Assembly: GCA_007449985.2 (NCBI GenBank)
Contig: VIIQ02000559.1
Coordinates: forward strand, 464,501 to 528,500
DNA from: Desmodesmus armatus
Lineage: Eukaryota; Chlorophyta; Chlorophyceae; Sphaeropleales; Scenedesmaceae
Direction: 5' to 3'
Length of the DNA: 64,000 nt
Made by a program: the position numbers and the translations under genes. Positions within the stretch are counted from its first letter, which is position 1. Each line of letters opens with the position of its first letter. Below, in pieces: positions 1-23,600 of the stretch. The notes beneath the pieces are model-generated. The model saw only the letters and a list, made by a program, of their open reading frames with translations, made no database searches and was not told the origin of the DNA.

Positions 1-11162
<11,162 letters not shown>

Positions 11163-11465
11163 GAAGAGTGGATGCAGACAGTGCTCTTACAAACTCCACC
11201 AAACAACAGCTGCGTTAACGCCGCGGCAAAGAGAAGCTCCGGCTTCGTGATCAGCATGATCAGCATCAGCAATACACTTGCACATGACTTCTGAGACTGA
11301 GCAAAGAAAAATCAATCGTGTTCATAACATGATGATGTTGCGCCTGCCTTCCCAGTCCACAGCCAGCCTGGCAGTTGTCAACGTTCAAGTACAACTGCAA
11401 GTGTATTTGACAAAGCCACGTTCCGGGGTTGGCAATCTGTCCTGGCCCGTAATTAAGTTTTCTGC
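11163..11465. promoter_or_regulatory. Divergent intergenic region, probable bidirectional promoter
   Basis: Only 303 bp separate the start codon of copy A (minus) from the start codon of the RAP-domain gene (plus). The upstream elements of both genes must lie here or overlap the genes. No TATA box or other specific site was recognised. The promoter role is inferred from position alone. Confidence 0.5.
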
Positions 11466-12248
11466 ATGATGGCTGGGCGGCTGGCTGCAGCCAAATTACT
11501 GCTGCAGCTGCCTGAGGCAGTCAGCAGCAGCGCAGCGATCGGACACCAGCAGCTGGTGCACCATTTCAACCTGCTCAAGGCGTCTCTAGAAGTTCTCCAT
11601 GTTTCTGTTGCTGTTCAGCAAGGCAGCAGCAGTGCCTGCAGCTTACTTGACAAACACCAGCTGCCAGGGCCCATCCAGGCTGGTCCTTTCCATCAGCAGC
11701 TCTGCCCGCCTGCTCAGCTGCTGCCGCTGCTGCAGCACAGCTCCTGCACAGCAGCAGCAGCATGGCATCACCACCCTCAAGCAGCATCGCAGCAGCCTAC
11801 CTCTGGGCAATGCAGGCCATACAGCAGTTGGCCACAGCAGCAGCAGTATCAGCGCCCCCAGCAGCACAAGCAGCAGCAGCACCAGCAGCAGCAGAGGCGG
11901 GGAAACGGTGCACGTGCTTACCCCAGCACTCCTTGGGTGCACATCCAGCACCCCACAGTAGCCCCACTGGCCGTTCAGGCCTTCAACCCCCGCTTCACCC
12001 AGCAGCAGCGCACGGCATCTCTACAAGCCGCCATGTCAGCCATGCTACAGCAGCAGCAGCAGCAGCAGCAGGCTGTCAGGCCGGCAGACATTGTCGCGCT
12101 CCTGCACTGCTTTGAGCACGCGGGCGTGGCCGTGCCGCTGCCTGCAATGCAGCAGCTGCTGCAACACATGGACGCCAATGCACACCTCTTCGACTGCAGC
12201 AGCATCCTCCGAGTGCTCAGGTCGGCTTCATTCGCACAATTCACAGCA

Positions 12249-12296
<48 letters not shown>

Positions 12297-12786
12297 GGCA
12301 GCGATGGCAGCAGTGGGGCCCAGCAGGTGTCTGTCAACAGGCTAGTGACCAGGCTGTGGGAGCTAACTGAAGCAGCAGCAGCGGCAGCAGCAGGGCAGTC
12401 AGGCCCTCCTGCCGTACAAGCACTTGCGCCTGGGTCAGTGCCACAGCTGCTGCGCTGCTTGTCGGTCCTGCAGCAGCGACCACCTTCACACCTCTTGGAC
12501 AGCTTGGTGCGCTACTGGCTGGACAGCGGCTGCAAGCAAGCTGCACCCACAGGCCCCACTAGCAGCAGCAGCAGCAGACAGTATCAAGCAGTCCAGAGCG
12601 GCATCCTCTTCAACAGCAGCAGCAGCAGCAGCAGCAAGGAGATGGCATCGGTGTTGCAGGCAGGAACTGTCCTCAAGGCAGTGCATGGCATGAACATGAC
12701 GTTGCCGGGGGCATTGCTGCAGCAGTTGCTGCTGCCGCTGCTGGCAGACCTGCAGGACAGCACGGGCGGCATAATCATCAACACCA

Positions 12787-12817
<31 letters not shown>

Positions 12818-15223
12818 GGAGTCGCCTGCTGCTGCTGTTGCTGCTGCCGCCCAGCTGCCGGCGCTGCTACGTGCCGCCCATCAGTTGGACCGAGACAATG
12901 CCCTCAGAGAGCAGCAGCGAGCACAGCTGCTGGCGGCTGCCAGCAGGACGCTGCAGGCCCTTGCTGCTGCTGCTGGTGTTGACAGCAGCAGCAGCAGCAA
13001 GGGCAGACACCATCCGTCAACCGGCCACGTCAACTCCCCAGGCAGCACCCACCAGCCCTCACACACATCCCTCTGCAGCAGTATCGTCACCTTGACTAAA
13101 GCTCTGCGTGACATCCAGCGAGCCTCGCCACTCGCTCACACCCCTGGGCTAGTCGATAGCCTGGCATATGTGCTGTCAGATGCTGAACAGCCAGCACGGC
13201 ACTTACCGGCTTACCTGTCAAGCCTGGCAGGGCTCAATAGGGCGCCAAGCCTTGACTGCATGGCTGCTGTCACAGCAGCAGTGTGCTCGCATTACCAACA
13301 GGAGCAGCAGCAGCGGCGGGAACAGCAGCGGGAGGGCAGTGCGGCAGCTCAGTTCCTGTTTGCGACTGCCTCACTTGGGTACTCACTACACCCTACGGAT
13401 CTGCAGGTGGGTATGCTTGTCACTTGGCTGAAGGCTAAAAACGTTGGTCGTGCGCTGCTCCATAGATGTGCCCTGTTGTAGTGGACCCTTGTAGTTGACT
13501 TTGTTTGTGGCAACCAGGGTTGTTTTGGGTACACAAGTACACAATGGTGGTGATAGCGGGCAGTTCCGTGCATGTGTGGAGTGATGTGTGCTCATGCGAT
13601 TTGTGTGCCTGTTTGCAGGTGCTCCTGCAGCACCAGCAGGCAGCATTGGCAGCAGCACCTGCTGCCATCGCCACAGTCAGCAACGCAGTGAGCCAAAGTC
13701 TATGGGCCCTCGCACACATGGGGCCGCCGCCGCTGCCGCCACAGCAGCAGCAGCAACAGCAGGAGGAGGGGTGTGGAGGCGAGGAGGGTTTGCCGCTGGA
13801 AGTGCAGGAGCTTGCTGGAAAGCTGCTGCTGCAGCTGCTGCATGGTCACCGCTCAGCACCACAGGACATCACCAACAGCAACACCAGCAGCAGCAGCAGC
13901 AGCGGCAGCGGTGGCAGCAGCGGCGGCAGCAGTGATGAGGTGACAGTATCAGCCCTGAATGTCGATGCATGGATCGGTCCTGACACACCCACGGGGGCTG
14001 TTCATGGCCCACAGCCATGGCAGCTTTCCATGGCTGCTTGGGCAGCAGCCATGTGCGATCTGACCATGTGCAAGGATACTGTGCTGGAGCTGTGCAGTAT
14101 CCTTGCACGGCCAGCCATGTGGGGTGCGCTGAGGCATATGGAATACGTGCAGCTGCTGTCTGTGCACCTGTGGCTCACAGAGGGGCACCAGTGGTCAGGT
14201 TCAGGGGGTTTAGGTGGGATCCTGAACCCTCAGCAGCTTGAGACGCTCAGAAAGGCGAAGCAAGTGTTGACAAAGCAGATGTGTGGGGTGGGGTCAGCAC
14301 CAGCAGCTTTGTGGCGTCAGGACCAGCAGCAGCATGGAAGGCGGGAGCAGCGGGTGCGGGAGCGTGAGCAGCCCCCGACAGACACGAATGGCAGCGTTGC
14401 AGGTGAGAAAGCCAACCACAGGGTTCATGGTGACTGATAAGAGGTGGTGTTGTGTTAGACACAGGGGCTGCGGCGCGGCATCTTGTGCAACTCGTAAGGA
14501 CAGTCAGGAGTTGTGTCTAACTGGGAGCAGACCGGCAGGACACCATGATTTGCTCCCCATACAGCATACCTCATAATTGACCGCAAGTCACTGTTTCTGG
14601 TTGACTGCCAGCGGCACTGCACTGGCAGAGCACTAGGAGAGGCATGCCAATCTACTCATGCATGCCATCTTTTGTCCTGACCACCTGCAGGAACATCAGT
14701 CGCCCAGATCGCCGTCTGGAAAGCCCTGCAGATGGTCAGAGGTGTGGAGTCAGCAGAGCTCGAAGCCCTAACTGACGACCAATTGTTCAACATCGACGTG
14801 CTGGCACGCACATCAGCAGGCCACAGGCTCGCAGTCGAGTTCGATGGGCCATACCACTATGCGATCGCCGTGCCCGCATCCGCAGCAACTGCTAGCAGCT
14901 CCTGCGCAGAGGCCGAAACAGCAGTAGGGGGTCCTGCAGCGGAGGGAAACAGACAGCTACAGAAGCTGCGAAAGCATGCAAAGGGGCGCCCTGCTGTTGC
15001 GCCGATGTTTGCAAAGCCGGGCGAGCAGCGGCAGCAGGAGTCGTTGCAGCCGCAGCTAGTTCCTGCCCGGCGTGTGTTGTACAGGAACAGAATGTTGGCT
15101 GCGCGGGGGCTGCGAGTGGTGTGTGTGCCGTACTTTGAGTGGATGCAGCATCAGAGCACGGCACAGCGGCGGCAGTACCTGCAGCGGCGGCTGTATGAGG
15201 CCTTGGGGCCAGCTGCATTTTGA
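11466..15223 (+). CDS. RAP-domain (OPR-like) protein, probable organelle RNA factor
   Basis: Three exons, 11466-13406, 13619-14402 and 14691-15223, splice in perfect frame (phases 0 and 1) to about 1085 residues. The C-terminus is a RAP domain: LAVEFDGPYHY, then a basic helix, LRVVCVPYFEW and RRQYLQRRL before the stop. The middle holds helical repeat-like stretches such as SQSLWALAHMG, resembling OPR/FASTK-type repeats, interrupted by poly-Ser and poly-Gln tracts from CAG runs (long ones near 12050 and 12255-12290). In green algae, proteins of this layout are nucleus-encoded factors acting on chloroplast or mitochondrial transcripts; the target here is unknown. The start ATG is the first of two adjacent in-frame Mets. 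No transit peptide was tested. The gene looks intact. Confidence 0.85.
14055..14120 (+). repeat. Inverted repeat inside RAP-gene exon 2
   Basis: TGCAAGGATACTG (14069-14081) pairs exactly with CAGTATCCTTGCA (14095-14107) across a 13-nt loop. The flanks extend the stem imperfectly. It is wholly within coding sequence. Confidence 0.8.
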
Positions 15224-16482
15224 CAGTGTTGAACTTCAATTGAATGACTGGCAGCTGTAGCACCTTGCTACATGTGTAGAACGGACACTGTCTCCATGTG
15301 GTGCTTGTTCCGGAGCATGCAGGACTGCACTGCATGATCACTGATTGGACGCTGTTGAACTGGGCTTGTTGTGTTAGGTAGTAGGGTTTCTGGTTGTGTT
15401 GCAGTTGTTGACAGCAGCACCTTGGGCGGCCTGTGCCCTCTCTTGAACAGGGAATAGACTGGCTGGGAATGCAGGGAGTTGTGTCCTTCTTTTCCTGGGC
15501 ATGCAAGTGTTGATTGTTGCGGTTGCTGTACTTATGATCTGTGGGGCTTATTGTCTGTTACTGTTACATGGCTCAGGCCATGCCTCAACACTCCGTAAGG
15601 AGCCAAGGAGGCTCACTCGCCCGGGGCGTACCAGTGTCACACGCCCGGGCGTACCAGTGTCATGGACCATCCAACATACACTTCACCCAGCGGCCAACTG
15701 GCAATCAACTCAGGTCAACTGCACATCTTCTTGAAAAGCCACCAGATCATCCGGCATGTGCGACCAGTCCATTGACGCCAGCACACAGCAACTGACAAAG
15801 CATGTGTACAGGCATCACGCATTCCCGAACCAGCAGACACACGAGCAACGGTCATATGCAAAGCAATCCCAGCAGTGCTGAATCTGGAGAGGGCCTCTTC
15901 GCTGGGCATGCCTTGCTACAGGTCGAACTCCATGGTGCGGCTGTCAGTACTTCAAGCTGGCAGTTTGACGCAGCAGCTCGTTCTGAAACAACCGTAGCTG
16001 ATAAGTCATTCCTGGCTGGCATATGCATGGTCACCATGCATCTGCGGCAGCCTGCAGTAACTGGCAGTTACAGGGCCAAGGCTGCAAGTGTACCAGCTGC
16101 TTGCTGTGCCCCTTCATGTTTGCTGAGGTGGTGCAGCAGCTGCTGCCACACCGGCTCGTCACGAGAATCCTGCACATGTCAGCACAACAGCAGCACTGCT
16201 GTCTGAAACACCGAGTGTGACCCGTCACACTTGGCGGCCATGATGGCAGCCCGAGGCACATGCAAACCTCACATGCTGGAGGAACTTCGTGAGAAGCTTC
16301 CTGTTGTGACAAGCCTACTCGAGGGAGGAGTCTGCATGCGCATTCAACCAACTCAACATCGGAAAGCAATTCGTGTCAAAACAGAGCCTGCCCCACCGCC
16401 ATGCCTTGAGTCAAGCAACTGCATTCAAAGCACCCCAGGTACAGCAGGAGTGCACCAGTGCACCAGTGTGGCACACACCTAC
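15224..16482. other. Intergenic / 3'-UTR region, no convincing gene
   Basis: Lies between the RAP gene and the broken F-box gene, which converge. It holds copy 2 of the dispersed repeat (15550-15620). Short open frames on both strands lack recognisable motifs or splice-supported extensions. Confidence 0.5.
15550..15620 (+). repeat. Dispersed repeat, copy 2
   Basis: Shares the GTTACTGTTACATGG and GTAAGGAGCCAAGGAGGCTCA blocks with 962-1026, allowing a few substitutions. It is followed by a short direct repeat of a GCGTACCAGTGTCA word (15626-15662). Confidence 0.6.
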
Positions 16483-17894
16483 CTTGCTTTCGAAGGCCAT
16501 CCTCCAATCCACACCAGGTCGCCCTCTGCAGTTGAGGCTTGTCAGCTGCTGCAGCTGCGTCAGCTGCTGCAACAGGCCTTGAGGAAAACCCCTTCAGCAC
16601 TCCAGTGACAACTCCCGGAGCCCAGTCAGCTTGCAAACCTCCACAAGCCCCTCCCCTCCAGACCCATGCGCAGGGTTAACTAGCAGCGTGCGCAAGCTGC
16701 TTGAACCCTGCAGCGGGGCCAGCACGGCTTGTCCTGCACGTTTCCGCAGCCCCCGCATGTCGAGGTACTGCAGCCCAGGGCAGCAGCTGACCAGCTGGGC
16801 ACCTGTAGGAGCTTCTGCCTCAATAAAAGAGCGGAAATCTGTTCCTGCGGGCTGCATCAAGCCCTCCATTGACAAGGACGACAGCTGCTGCAGCAGCTTG
16901 CCGGCAGGGAACACGTGCCGCCAGACACCTGCTGGCAGGACGCACCTGTTGAGGTCGAGGTATCGAAGCTTGCTGCTTGCTGTCAGGGCTGCGAAGGCTG
17001 CTGCAGGGGGGTTGCCCGCCTCGAGGCTGTAAGAGCACAACTCCATGTCTAGGTGTGTCAGCTGCTGCAGGTGCTGCAGCTGGGACAGCAGCTGTGCAAC
17101 CCCTTCTGGGCCGGATGATATGCCGCAGTTTGCCAGCTGTAGGTGTTGCAGGTGGGTCGTGCCAGCCAGGGCAGCTGGTTCAACAAATGCCAAGCGGGAC
17201 AGCTGTAAGCTTGTCAGACGGTGCAAGCCTGAAATCATACTGGCAGCAGGTGTGTACTGCTTGCCGTACCGCTGTGGACACAGCCGCAAGTCACGCAGGC
17301 CAGTCAAAGCTGACAGGGCTTGCAGGGCGGTTGCTTCCTGTTGACCGCTCTCCAAAATGGAGCCACCAAGTTCGAGGTAAGTAAGGCGCAGCAGCCGCTG
17401 CAACACATCACCCGACAAGCCGCACAAGTCCCAAAGTTGAAGCTGCTGCAGCGGCAGCAGCGAAGCAGCGCCCAGCACACCCTGACAGCCGCGGCCTGGC
17501 TGCATCTGCACCGTGCAGTGCATGTTGTCACAGAAGAGGCTGGGAACCTTGAGGTTTAGGGGCAGCTGGCGCAGCACTGGCCATGGCTCACCCTCGAGCC
17601 CGTACCGCCCTTGAACAACAGTAATCTTGGTGCCCTTGAGGTCCAAGCTGGCGATCTGTGATCTGAAGGCTGTGATGGGAAAGGTGCTGCAGCAGGCTGT
17701 CTAGCCGCTGCTGGTTCACGACTGCGTGGATGTGCCGGGGTACCAACATCGCTACCTGGTGCAGCCTGCTGTGGGCCCTGGCAGCAGCACACAAACCGTT
17801 TGTGGCGGCCAGAATCATATGCCAAGAACTGCAGGATGCACAGCAGGCAGGGGTCCGGCAGCTGCAGCAGGGAGACATGCTCCTCTGCTTCCAT
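16483..17894 (-). pseudogene. F-box / leucine-rich-repeat protein, apparently broken
   Basis: From ATG 17894 the frame gives an F-box-like start (LLQLPDPCLLCILQFL). Near 17810 homologous-looking sequence continues in another frame (ARAHSRLHQVA, then VVNQQRLDSLLQHLS). Near 17660 it switches again into a long LRR frame with at least eight LxxLxL units (LTYLELGG, LTSLQLSR, LQHLQLANC, LTHLDMELC, LRYLDLNRC, LQYLDMRGL, LRELSLEC). An in-frame TGA at 16596-16594 follows, and beyond it the same frame still reads LRR-like (QLTQLQQLTSLN) up to a GTAGGT donor at 16482. No introns of suitable size explain the switches. Proteins of this type are substrate receptors of SCF ubiquitin ligases. Either the gene is dead or the assembly carries indels. 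Confidence 0.7.
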
Positions 17895-20676
17895 CCTGCA
17901 CAGGGAAGAAGGCAACAGCAGCTGTCACTTTGTGCATGGCTGGTTGAGGCGATGTAAACGGTGTTAGGGCGGATGCAGAACTGCTATGCACTGTTCGAAT
18001 GTGGAGCTTGTCGCTGACTCTGCCCATGCCCTTCGCTTATATGTCCGTCACGTTGTTCACAAGCGAGCGCGCTAGTAGACAGCCCCACGCCCTTGCAGAG
18101 CGAGCGCAACAGTTGGCCTTAGTCCTGGCCCAAGCCAAGGAGCGCTTCATGCACAGACGCTCGCAGCATTTAAGTAAGCGCCTTACAGCAAAAATGTCTA
18201 AACTGCATAGGCAGCAAGGTAGGCAGCGCAAACAATCTGCCCACATGAGCCCTTGCACCCGCTTGCCTTGGAATGTCGATTGAAGGTCGCCCTGCCGATA
18301 TCGGTCATGAACATGTTTTCACAGGTCGCATGGCTCTGTTGTCAGGATATACAGATGAAACAGCAGCGCTGAATTGCCGCAGACACCAGGTTGGGAGCTG
18401 GCCATGCAACAGCCTGTCTACCCGGGAGCCTTGCAACTGGTGGGCCCATGGCTTCCCAAAGGTTCACGGCTCGTGCCATGCCAATATGCAAGTTTCTACC
18501 CAATGAACCTGTGACGCTACCAGCCATGCCTGATCAGCCTTCCAGGACGTTTATCGATTAATCCATGCGCAACTTGTTACATGCGTACATGCGCAACTGC
18601 ACCTTGTGTTGTGAATTTCCAAAACGTGCTGAAATGGCAACATAAGCCCCATGCAACTGGTGACAGCCACTATAATTCCAGATCGCCGCCACCACCAGGC
18701 ATCGGGTAAATTACTCACTGGCATGCACATGTCTGTCCCTCCACAACACTCCGCACTACCAAGTAAGCATGTGCTGCATCTGCATATTCTGCTGCCAATG
18801 ATGCCACCCAAACCCACAGCCGCCACTGTCGCATTTCAAACAGCAGGCAGCATTCACACTTGCTTTTACACACCCAACACAAATCATGTCCAGGAGTTGT
18901 GGCACAACTCAGGGGGCCAAGCGGCGCACGCCTTTGCCATACAACCGGCGACGCAGGGCTGCGACTTTAAGTTTTCGAGTGAGTGCATTGTTGAACAAGT
19001 ACATGATGAGCAGTCACAACACAAACAAGCCCTGTGCCGTTGCTTGCACAGGCGCCTATGCACTGTTGCTTGCACAGGCCTGCGCACTTGCTTCTCCACA
19101 CCTGTACGGATTGACCCCACCATAATTCAAACCACCACAAGCACACCTCCACACATCTTGGCTAGCGGATCCAGCAACCTCAAAAACACACTCCTTGCAA
19201 GACAAACTTGCCACTTGGCCAGTGGCACCAGTGAGTCCTCCACCTCACGCACCAGCATGTGTGTTGCACATACTCTGTTTGTCGGACCAACCCCTGCTGC
19301 AGCAGAAATGCGCCAATTGGCAGGGATAAGCTGCCACCACAGCGGTGAAATTTATTTCTTGAAGATTCAACGGCAGCATAGCTGCCAGGCACACTTCAGG
19401 AGGCACAACACGTATACAGGGCATGCGCCCCGCTGGACACCAAGACAGATGACCACCGCCGCATCACATGCAGTGGCTGAAGCCACCGACCTCAAACAGT
19501 CCCAAATCATACGTGAGAGAAGCTACGCAGGGGCGTTGCACATACTTCACATTGACAACCCGTCACTGGCGACCACGCATTGATAACACCTTCCACTGCA
19601 ATAAGCACACAGGCTACTCAGAAGATGCCAGGACGACCCACTAGATTTTCAAAAGCATTCAAAATCTGCGCGACATGTACACACGCTGACTAAGTGTTGT
19701 CAAATCTCCATTGGCACAAGTTTGAGATCCTGTCAATAAGCAAGATAAACCACCAATCAACAGCATACAGCAAGCTGAGTCCGCTGAACAGCATCATACA
19801 CAGCACGCAGTGCTGACAGTCTTGCTGAAACTCCACCCCACAGCAGCTTTGTGACGTGCAGGGAATGTCAACAAAGCAAACAAAGCAACAAAGGTGCACG
19901 GAAACACATCAACCAAGCAAACACAGCTGCGCGGAAACACAGGAAACAAAAGGCGCTTGCCACTTGCACTACAGCCATATCACCCTCAGCCTACTTGGCG
20001 GCAGCACGTTTGGCACTTGTGCCAACAAATTTCAATAGCAATTTAGTGGATGCTGCACAGCATCACCCCCTTGGCAGGCCAGATTTGACTGGCCAGTTCA
20101 GACAGCAGCGCATGCGCAGCTGCTGCCTTCCTGCAAGGCATACCACCTTGAGCATAAGCAGTGACTGCTTATCTCAACTCAAAGCCGTTGGAGCGGACAT
20201 ACACAACAAAATCAGCAATCAACCTGAGACGCGAGAGCTTCACTGCGCGAGGTTCAACATAAGCTTAGGGTTGTCAGGTGCTCTGCCCTCCCTTATGCAT
20301 GCGGCGCACACAGACAGCACGCACACAACCAACAGTGTAGTACTGCCTCCTGTCCAGCTCCCTTTGCTGACTCCCAGCCCCCGACAGATTCAGCAGCCTG
20401 AGGTTGCCCCTGCCAAGAAAACACGGACCGTATCAGCGCCGCTGCCTCTACTCAAAAGAAGCCACTGCCCCTGCCCAAAAGAACCGCCAGTGCGGCAAGC
20501 TGCCCCTATCCAGAAGTTCTTAGCACGGCGATTTTGCTATCAATACACAACATATTCCTCTTTCACTGCTGCCAAAGCGCACAGGAGGATATCGCAAAAA
20601 GACACACGGACACCAGTCACTGCCCACAGTGGGGCAACATACACCACAGTCTAAAGGCTGAGCGGCTTTCCAGCCC
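17895..20676. other. 2.8-kb region without a recognisable gene
   Basis: Two long plus-strand open frames (18651-19583 and 19851-20654) have no recognisable domain and amino acid composition typical of chance frames. The region lies downstream of the minus-strand kinase stop, so part may be its 3'-UTR. A TGTAA word on the minus strand at about 18868-18864, the usual green-algal poly(A) signal, is a possible end, but this is weak. Short direct repeats of TTGCTTGCACAGGC occur at 19035-19082. Confidence 0.45.
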
Positions 20677-23600
20677 CTAAGACACCTCACTCCAAGACCC
20701 CTGAACCCTCCTCATTCCGCCCAACTCCCTGCCTGCGTTTGCTGTGGGTTTGATTGGGGGCTGACGGTCAGGAGTACCTGGCCGCTCGTCAGACATGGGC
20801 GCAGCCAAACCAGCTGCTGCCACTGCTGGTAGTGGCGGCGGCAGTGGCAGCTGTGGCATATCAGCAGCAGGCTCTGGCTGCATTGAGTCACGGCCGTCCA
20901 GGGATGCCAGCACATGCTCAAATGTGGGCCTGCACAGGTCATTGAAAATGAAGAGGGGGCGGGGCAAAAATGAAGGTGCATTGGTGGGTATTGCTGAAGG
21001 CATCAGACCGGATATGCAGTATGTACGGGTAAGACAGCTGTCTCTGTGCATGCACGGAGCATTTTTCGTAATCCTAATCAACATCATCGACAAAAAGCAC
21101 ATATTGACTCATATTGAAAACCACTGCCAATCAAGCATATGACTGCACACAACTGCACACAATCGCACCTGTCACGTGCCCTTTGCGCCCAACACGCCTC
21201 TGCAAGCTCCCTGAGCGGCAAAAGCTCGTGCGGCAAGCCCTCAGGCCACCTCGGGCGTGCCCTGCCGACTGCAACCTCGTGTGCGAGCAGCGGCGTTGGA
21301 GTACCGGCAAAAGCGCGGGAGCCCGTCATGATCTCGAACAAGAGCACGCCATATGCGTAGACGTCTCCTGCTTTGCTGATGTGCCCGTGGAGGAAGTTTT
21401 CAGGGGGCCTGCACGCACACAATATCCATCGGGCAGCATTAGTCAAACTGCTCAATCGAACACAAGTCTGTACACCTCAACCAAGCCGTCAACCTCAGAC
21501 AAACGAACAATTCTTTTTTCTACAAACGAAACAAACCCCACTTGCTCACACAAACTACTGATCAAACTACTCATATGTGTGTTGGAGTACCCTGGCCATC
21601 ATGGTGGCATGTGTGTCCTATGGGCCCAGCGGGAGTGACAGGCCAAAATGCGCATTCAAACTACTATGCACTCACATGTGTGTTGGAGTCCCTCTGGCCA
21701 TCATGGTGGCGTGTGTGTCCTGTGGGCCCAGCGGGAGTGACAGGCCGAAGTCAGCCACCTTAGCGGACAGGGGCTGGCTGCCCGCCTCCAGCCACACCTC
21801 CATGCTGCTGCTGCTGGGTGATGTGTTGACTGTGAGCAGCACGTTGCCGGCCTTGAGGTCGCCATGCCTGCAGTGCAGTGACAACGAGCTTGCTCACAAA
21901 GCAATGCTGGAAGCACACGCATTTTCAACACGCTGCGCAAAAAAGTCACCCACCAGGACGAACAAGCAGCTGGGGTGCACAACCTTGTTTGGGTGTTCAT
22001 TCAGAACACAGTTCCATCCTTTCCATTCGCAAACTATCCAACCTGGTCGTCGTCCTCAGCCACATTGCAAGATGCACAGCTGGCTGCAACGTCGTTGCAA
22101 ACACAAACGACGGGCATGTCTGAACAGTGATGGCGCTCAGTTCAAGCAGCGACCCTCGAGCAGCATAACTCACACAATGCCCTCGTGGTGCAGGTGCAGC
22201 ATAGCGGCAGCGATGTCATGAGCCAGGCTGTGCACCACCGACGGGTGTGGCATGGAGGAGCCAGGCAGGACAGGCAGCAGTCGCAGATCCAGTGCATCAC
22301 GCAGCGTGCCCTGCAAACACGCACACAGCAGCATGGGTGGCGTCAGTGACGCACATGGCCTGCTTTGAGCTCGCAGCTGGCAATAGCTGACTGCAAAGTG
22401 CTACAAACTCCTTGCTTGGGAAGCGCTCAGATAGTTGGCCGTACTTCCCAGCAACCATGCTGCCAGCTGTCCGCCTGCAACGACCAGCGACCTACTCACC
22501 CTATCACAAAGCTCCATCACCAGCCTCAGCTGATACCCAACCACATCAACAGAAGGGTTGGCACTTGCACTGGCAGCAGCAGCTGCGTCAGGCCCTCCCA
22601 AGGGTGTCTCTGCTGCTGCTGGGAGGTGATGGTGGCCCCTGTTGGCCTGAAGCATCAGGGGGGTCAGCAGATAGGTATACACCTGCACCACCTGCGTGTA
22701 CGAGCCAGACAGCACATAACAAGTACACATCAGCTGCTGGCAAAGTGCAGACAATGGCTGTATGTAGAGGCCTTCACTGTCTGTAGCCTATGTAAGACGG
22801 TAACCGCACTCATGCATGCCAATGCATTAGCAGCACACAATCTGGTTCAGTCATGGCCTGTACTCCTGCCAACAGCGCCCACAACACACTCGATACTTCC
22901 CGCCCCCGCCCAGACCACTATCCCCAACAGCAGCACTCACGTTGGGGTGACTCATCGCGCTGCTCAGCACCGCCTCCATCACTGCCATGTGTGGCACACT
23001 GCTCCGCCTGCTGCGCTGCACCCCCTGCCCATCCAAGCCCTGCGGCTCTCCTAAACCCTGCCCAGACTGCCCCACTTCCTGATGGCCTGCACCGCCTAGC
23101 AGTGCGCTGTTGGGCAGGTCCATCAGCTTCACTGCTACCCGCTTTCCCCGCCAGGAGCCAGCAAACACAGTCCCGTTGGACCCTGCACCGATGTGCTCGT
23201 GCAGTACCACGTCCTGACAGTCAGCAGGACCCTGCAGGAGGCCGCTGCTGGCCGCTGCTGCGGAGGCAGCTGCGCCGCCCAGCAGCAGCTGCTGTTGCGC
23301 TTGAAGGTGGCTACTGGTGCTGCCGCTGGTACTGCCGCGCGCGTACTGCATGTTGGTGCGCTGCAGGCGCTGCTGCATCAACTGCAGCGTGGTGCTGCTG
23401 ACAGCAGCGTTCCAACGCTCCATGCTCAAAGCGATGGTCTGCTCGACAGACCGCGTATTACCGTTCGAGCTGCTAGCAGCAGTGCCGGCTGCCTTGTTGC
23501 CCAGTGCGGCAGTGTCGGCTGGTGTTGAGGAACTGTCATCCGCTGCTACAGCACCCAGGATTGCAGGCTGTATAGCGACAGGGCTGGGTCCTTGACCATG

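Noticed and set aside
16231..16608. Plus-strand open frame of 125 residues
   Set aside because: It overlaps the end of the minus-strand LRR frame antisense and has no recognisable motif.
18651..20654. Two long plus-strand open frames (310 and 267 residues)
   Set aside because: No recognisable domain, no consistent splice extension, and a position downstream of a minus-strand gene end. Open frames this long arise by chance in this DNA.
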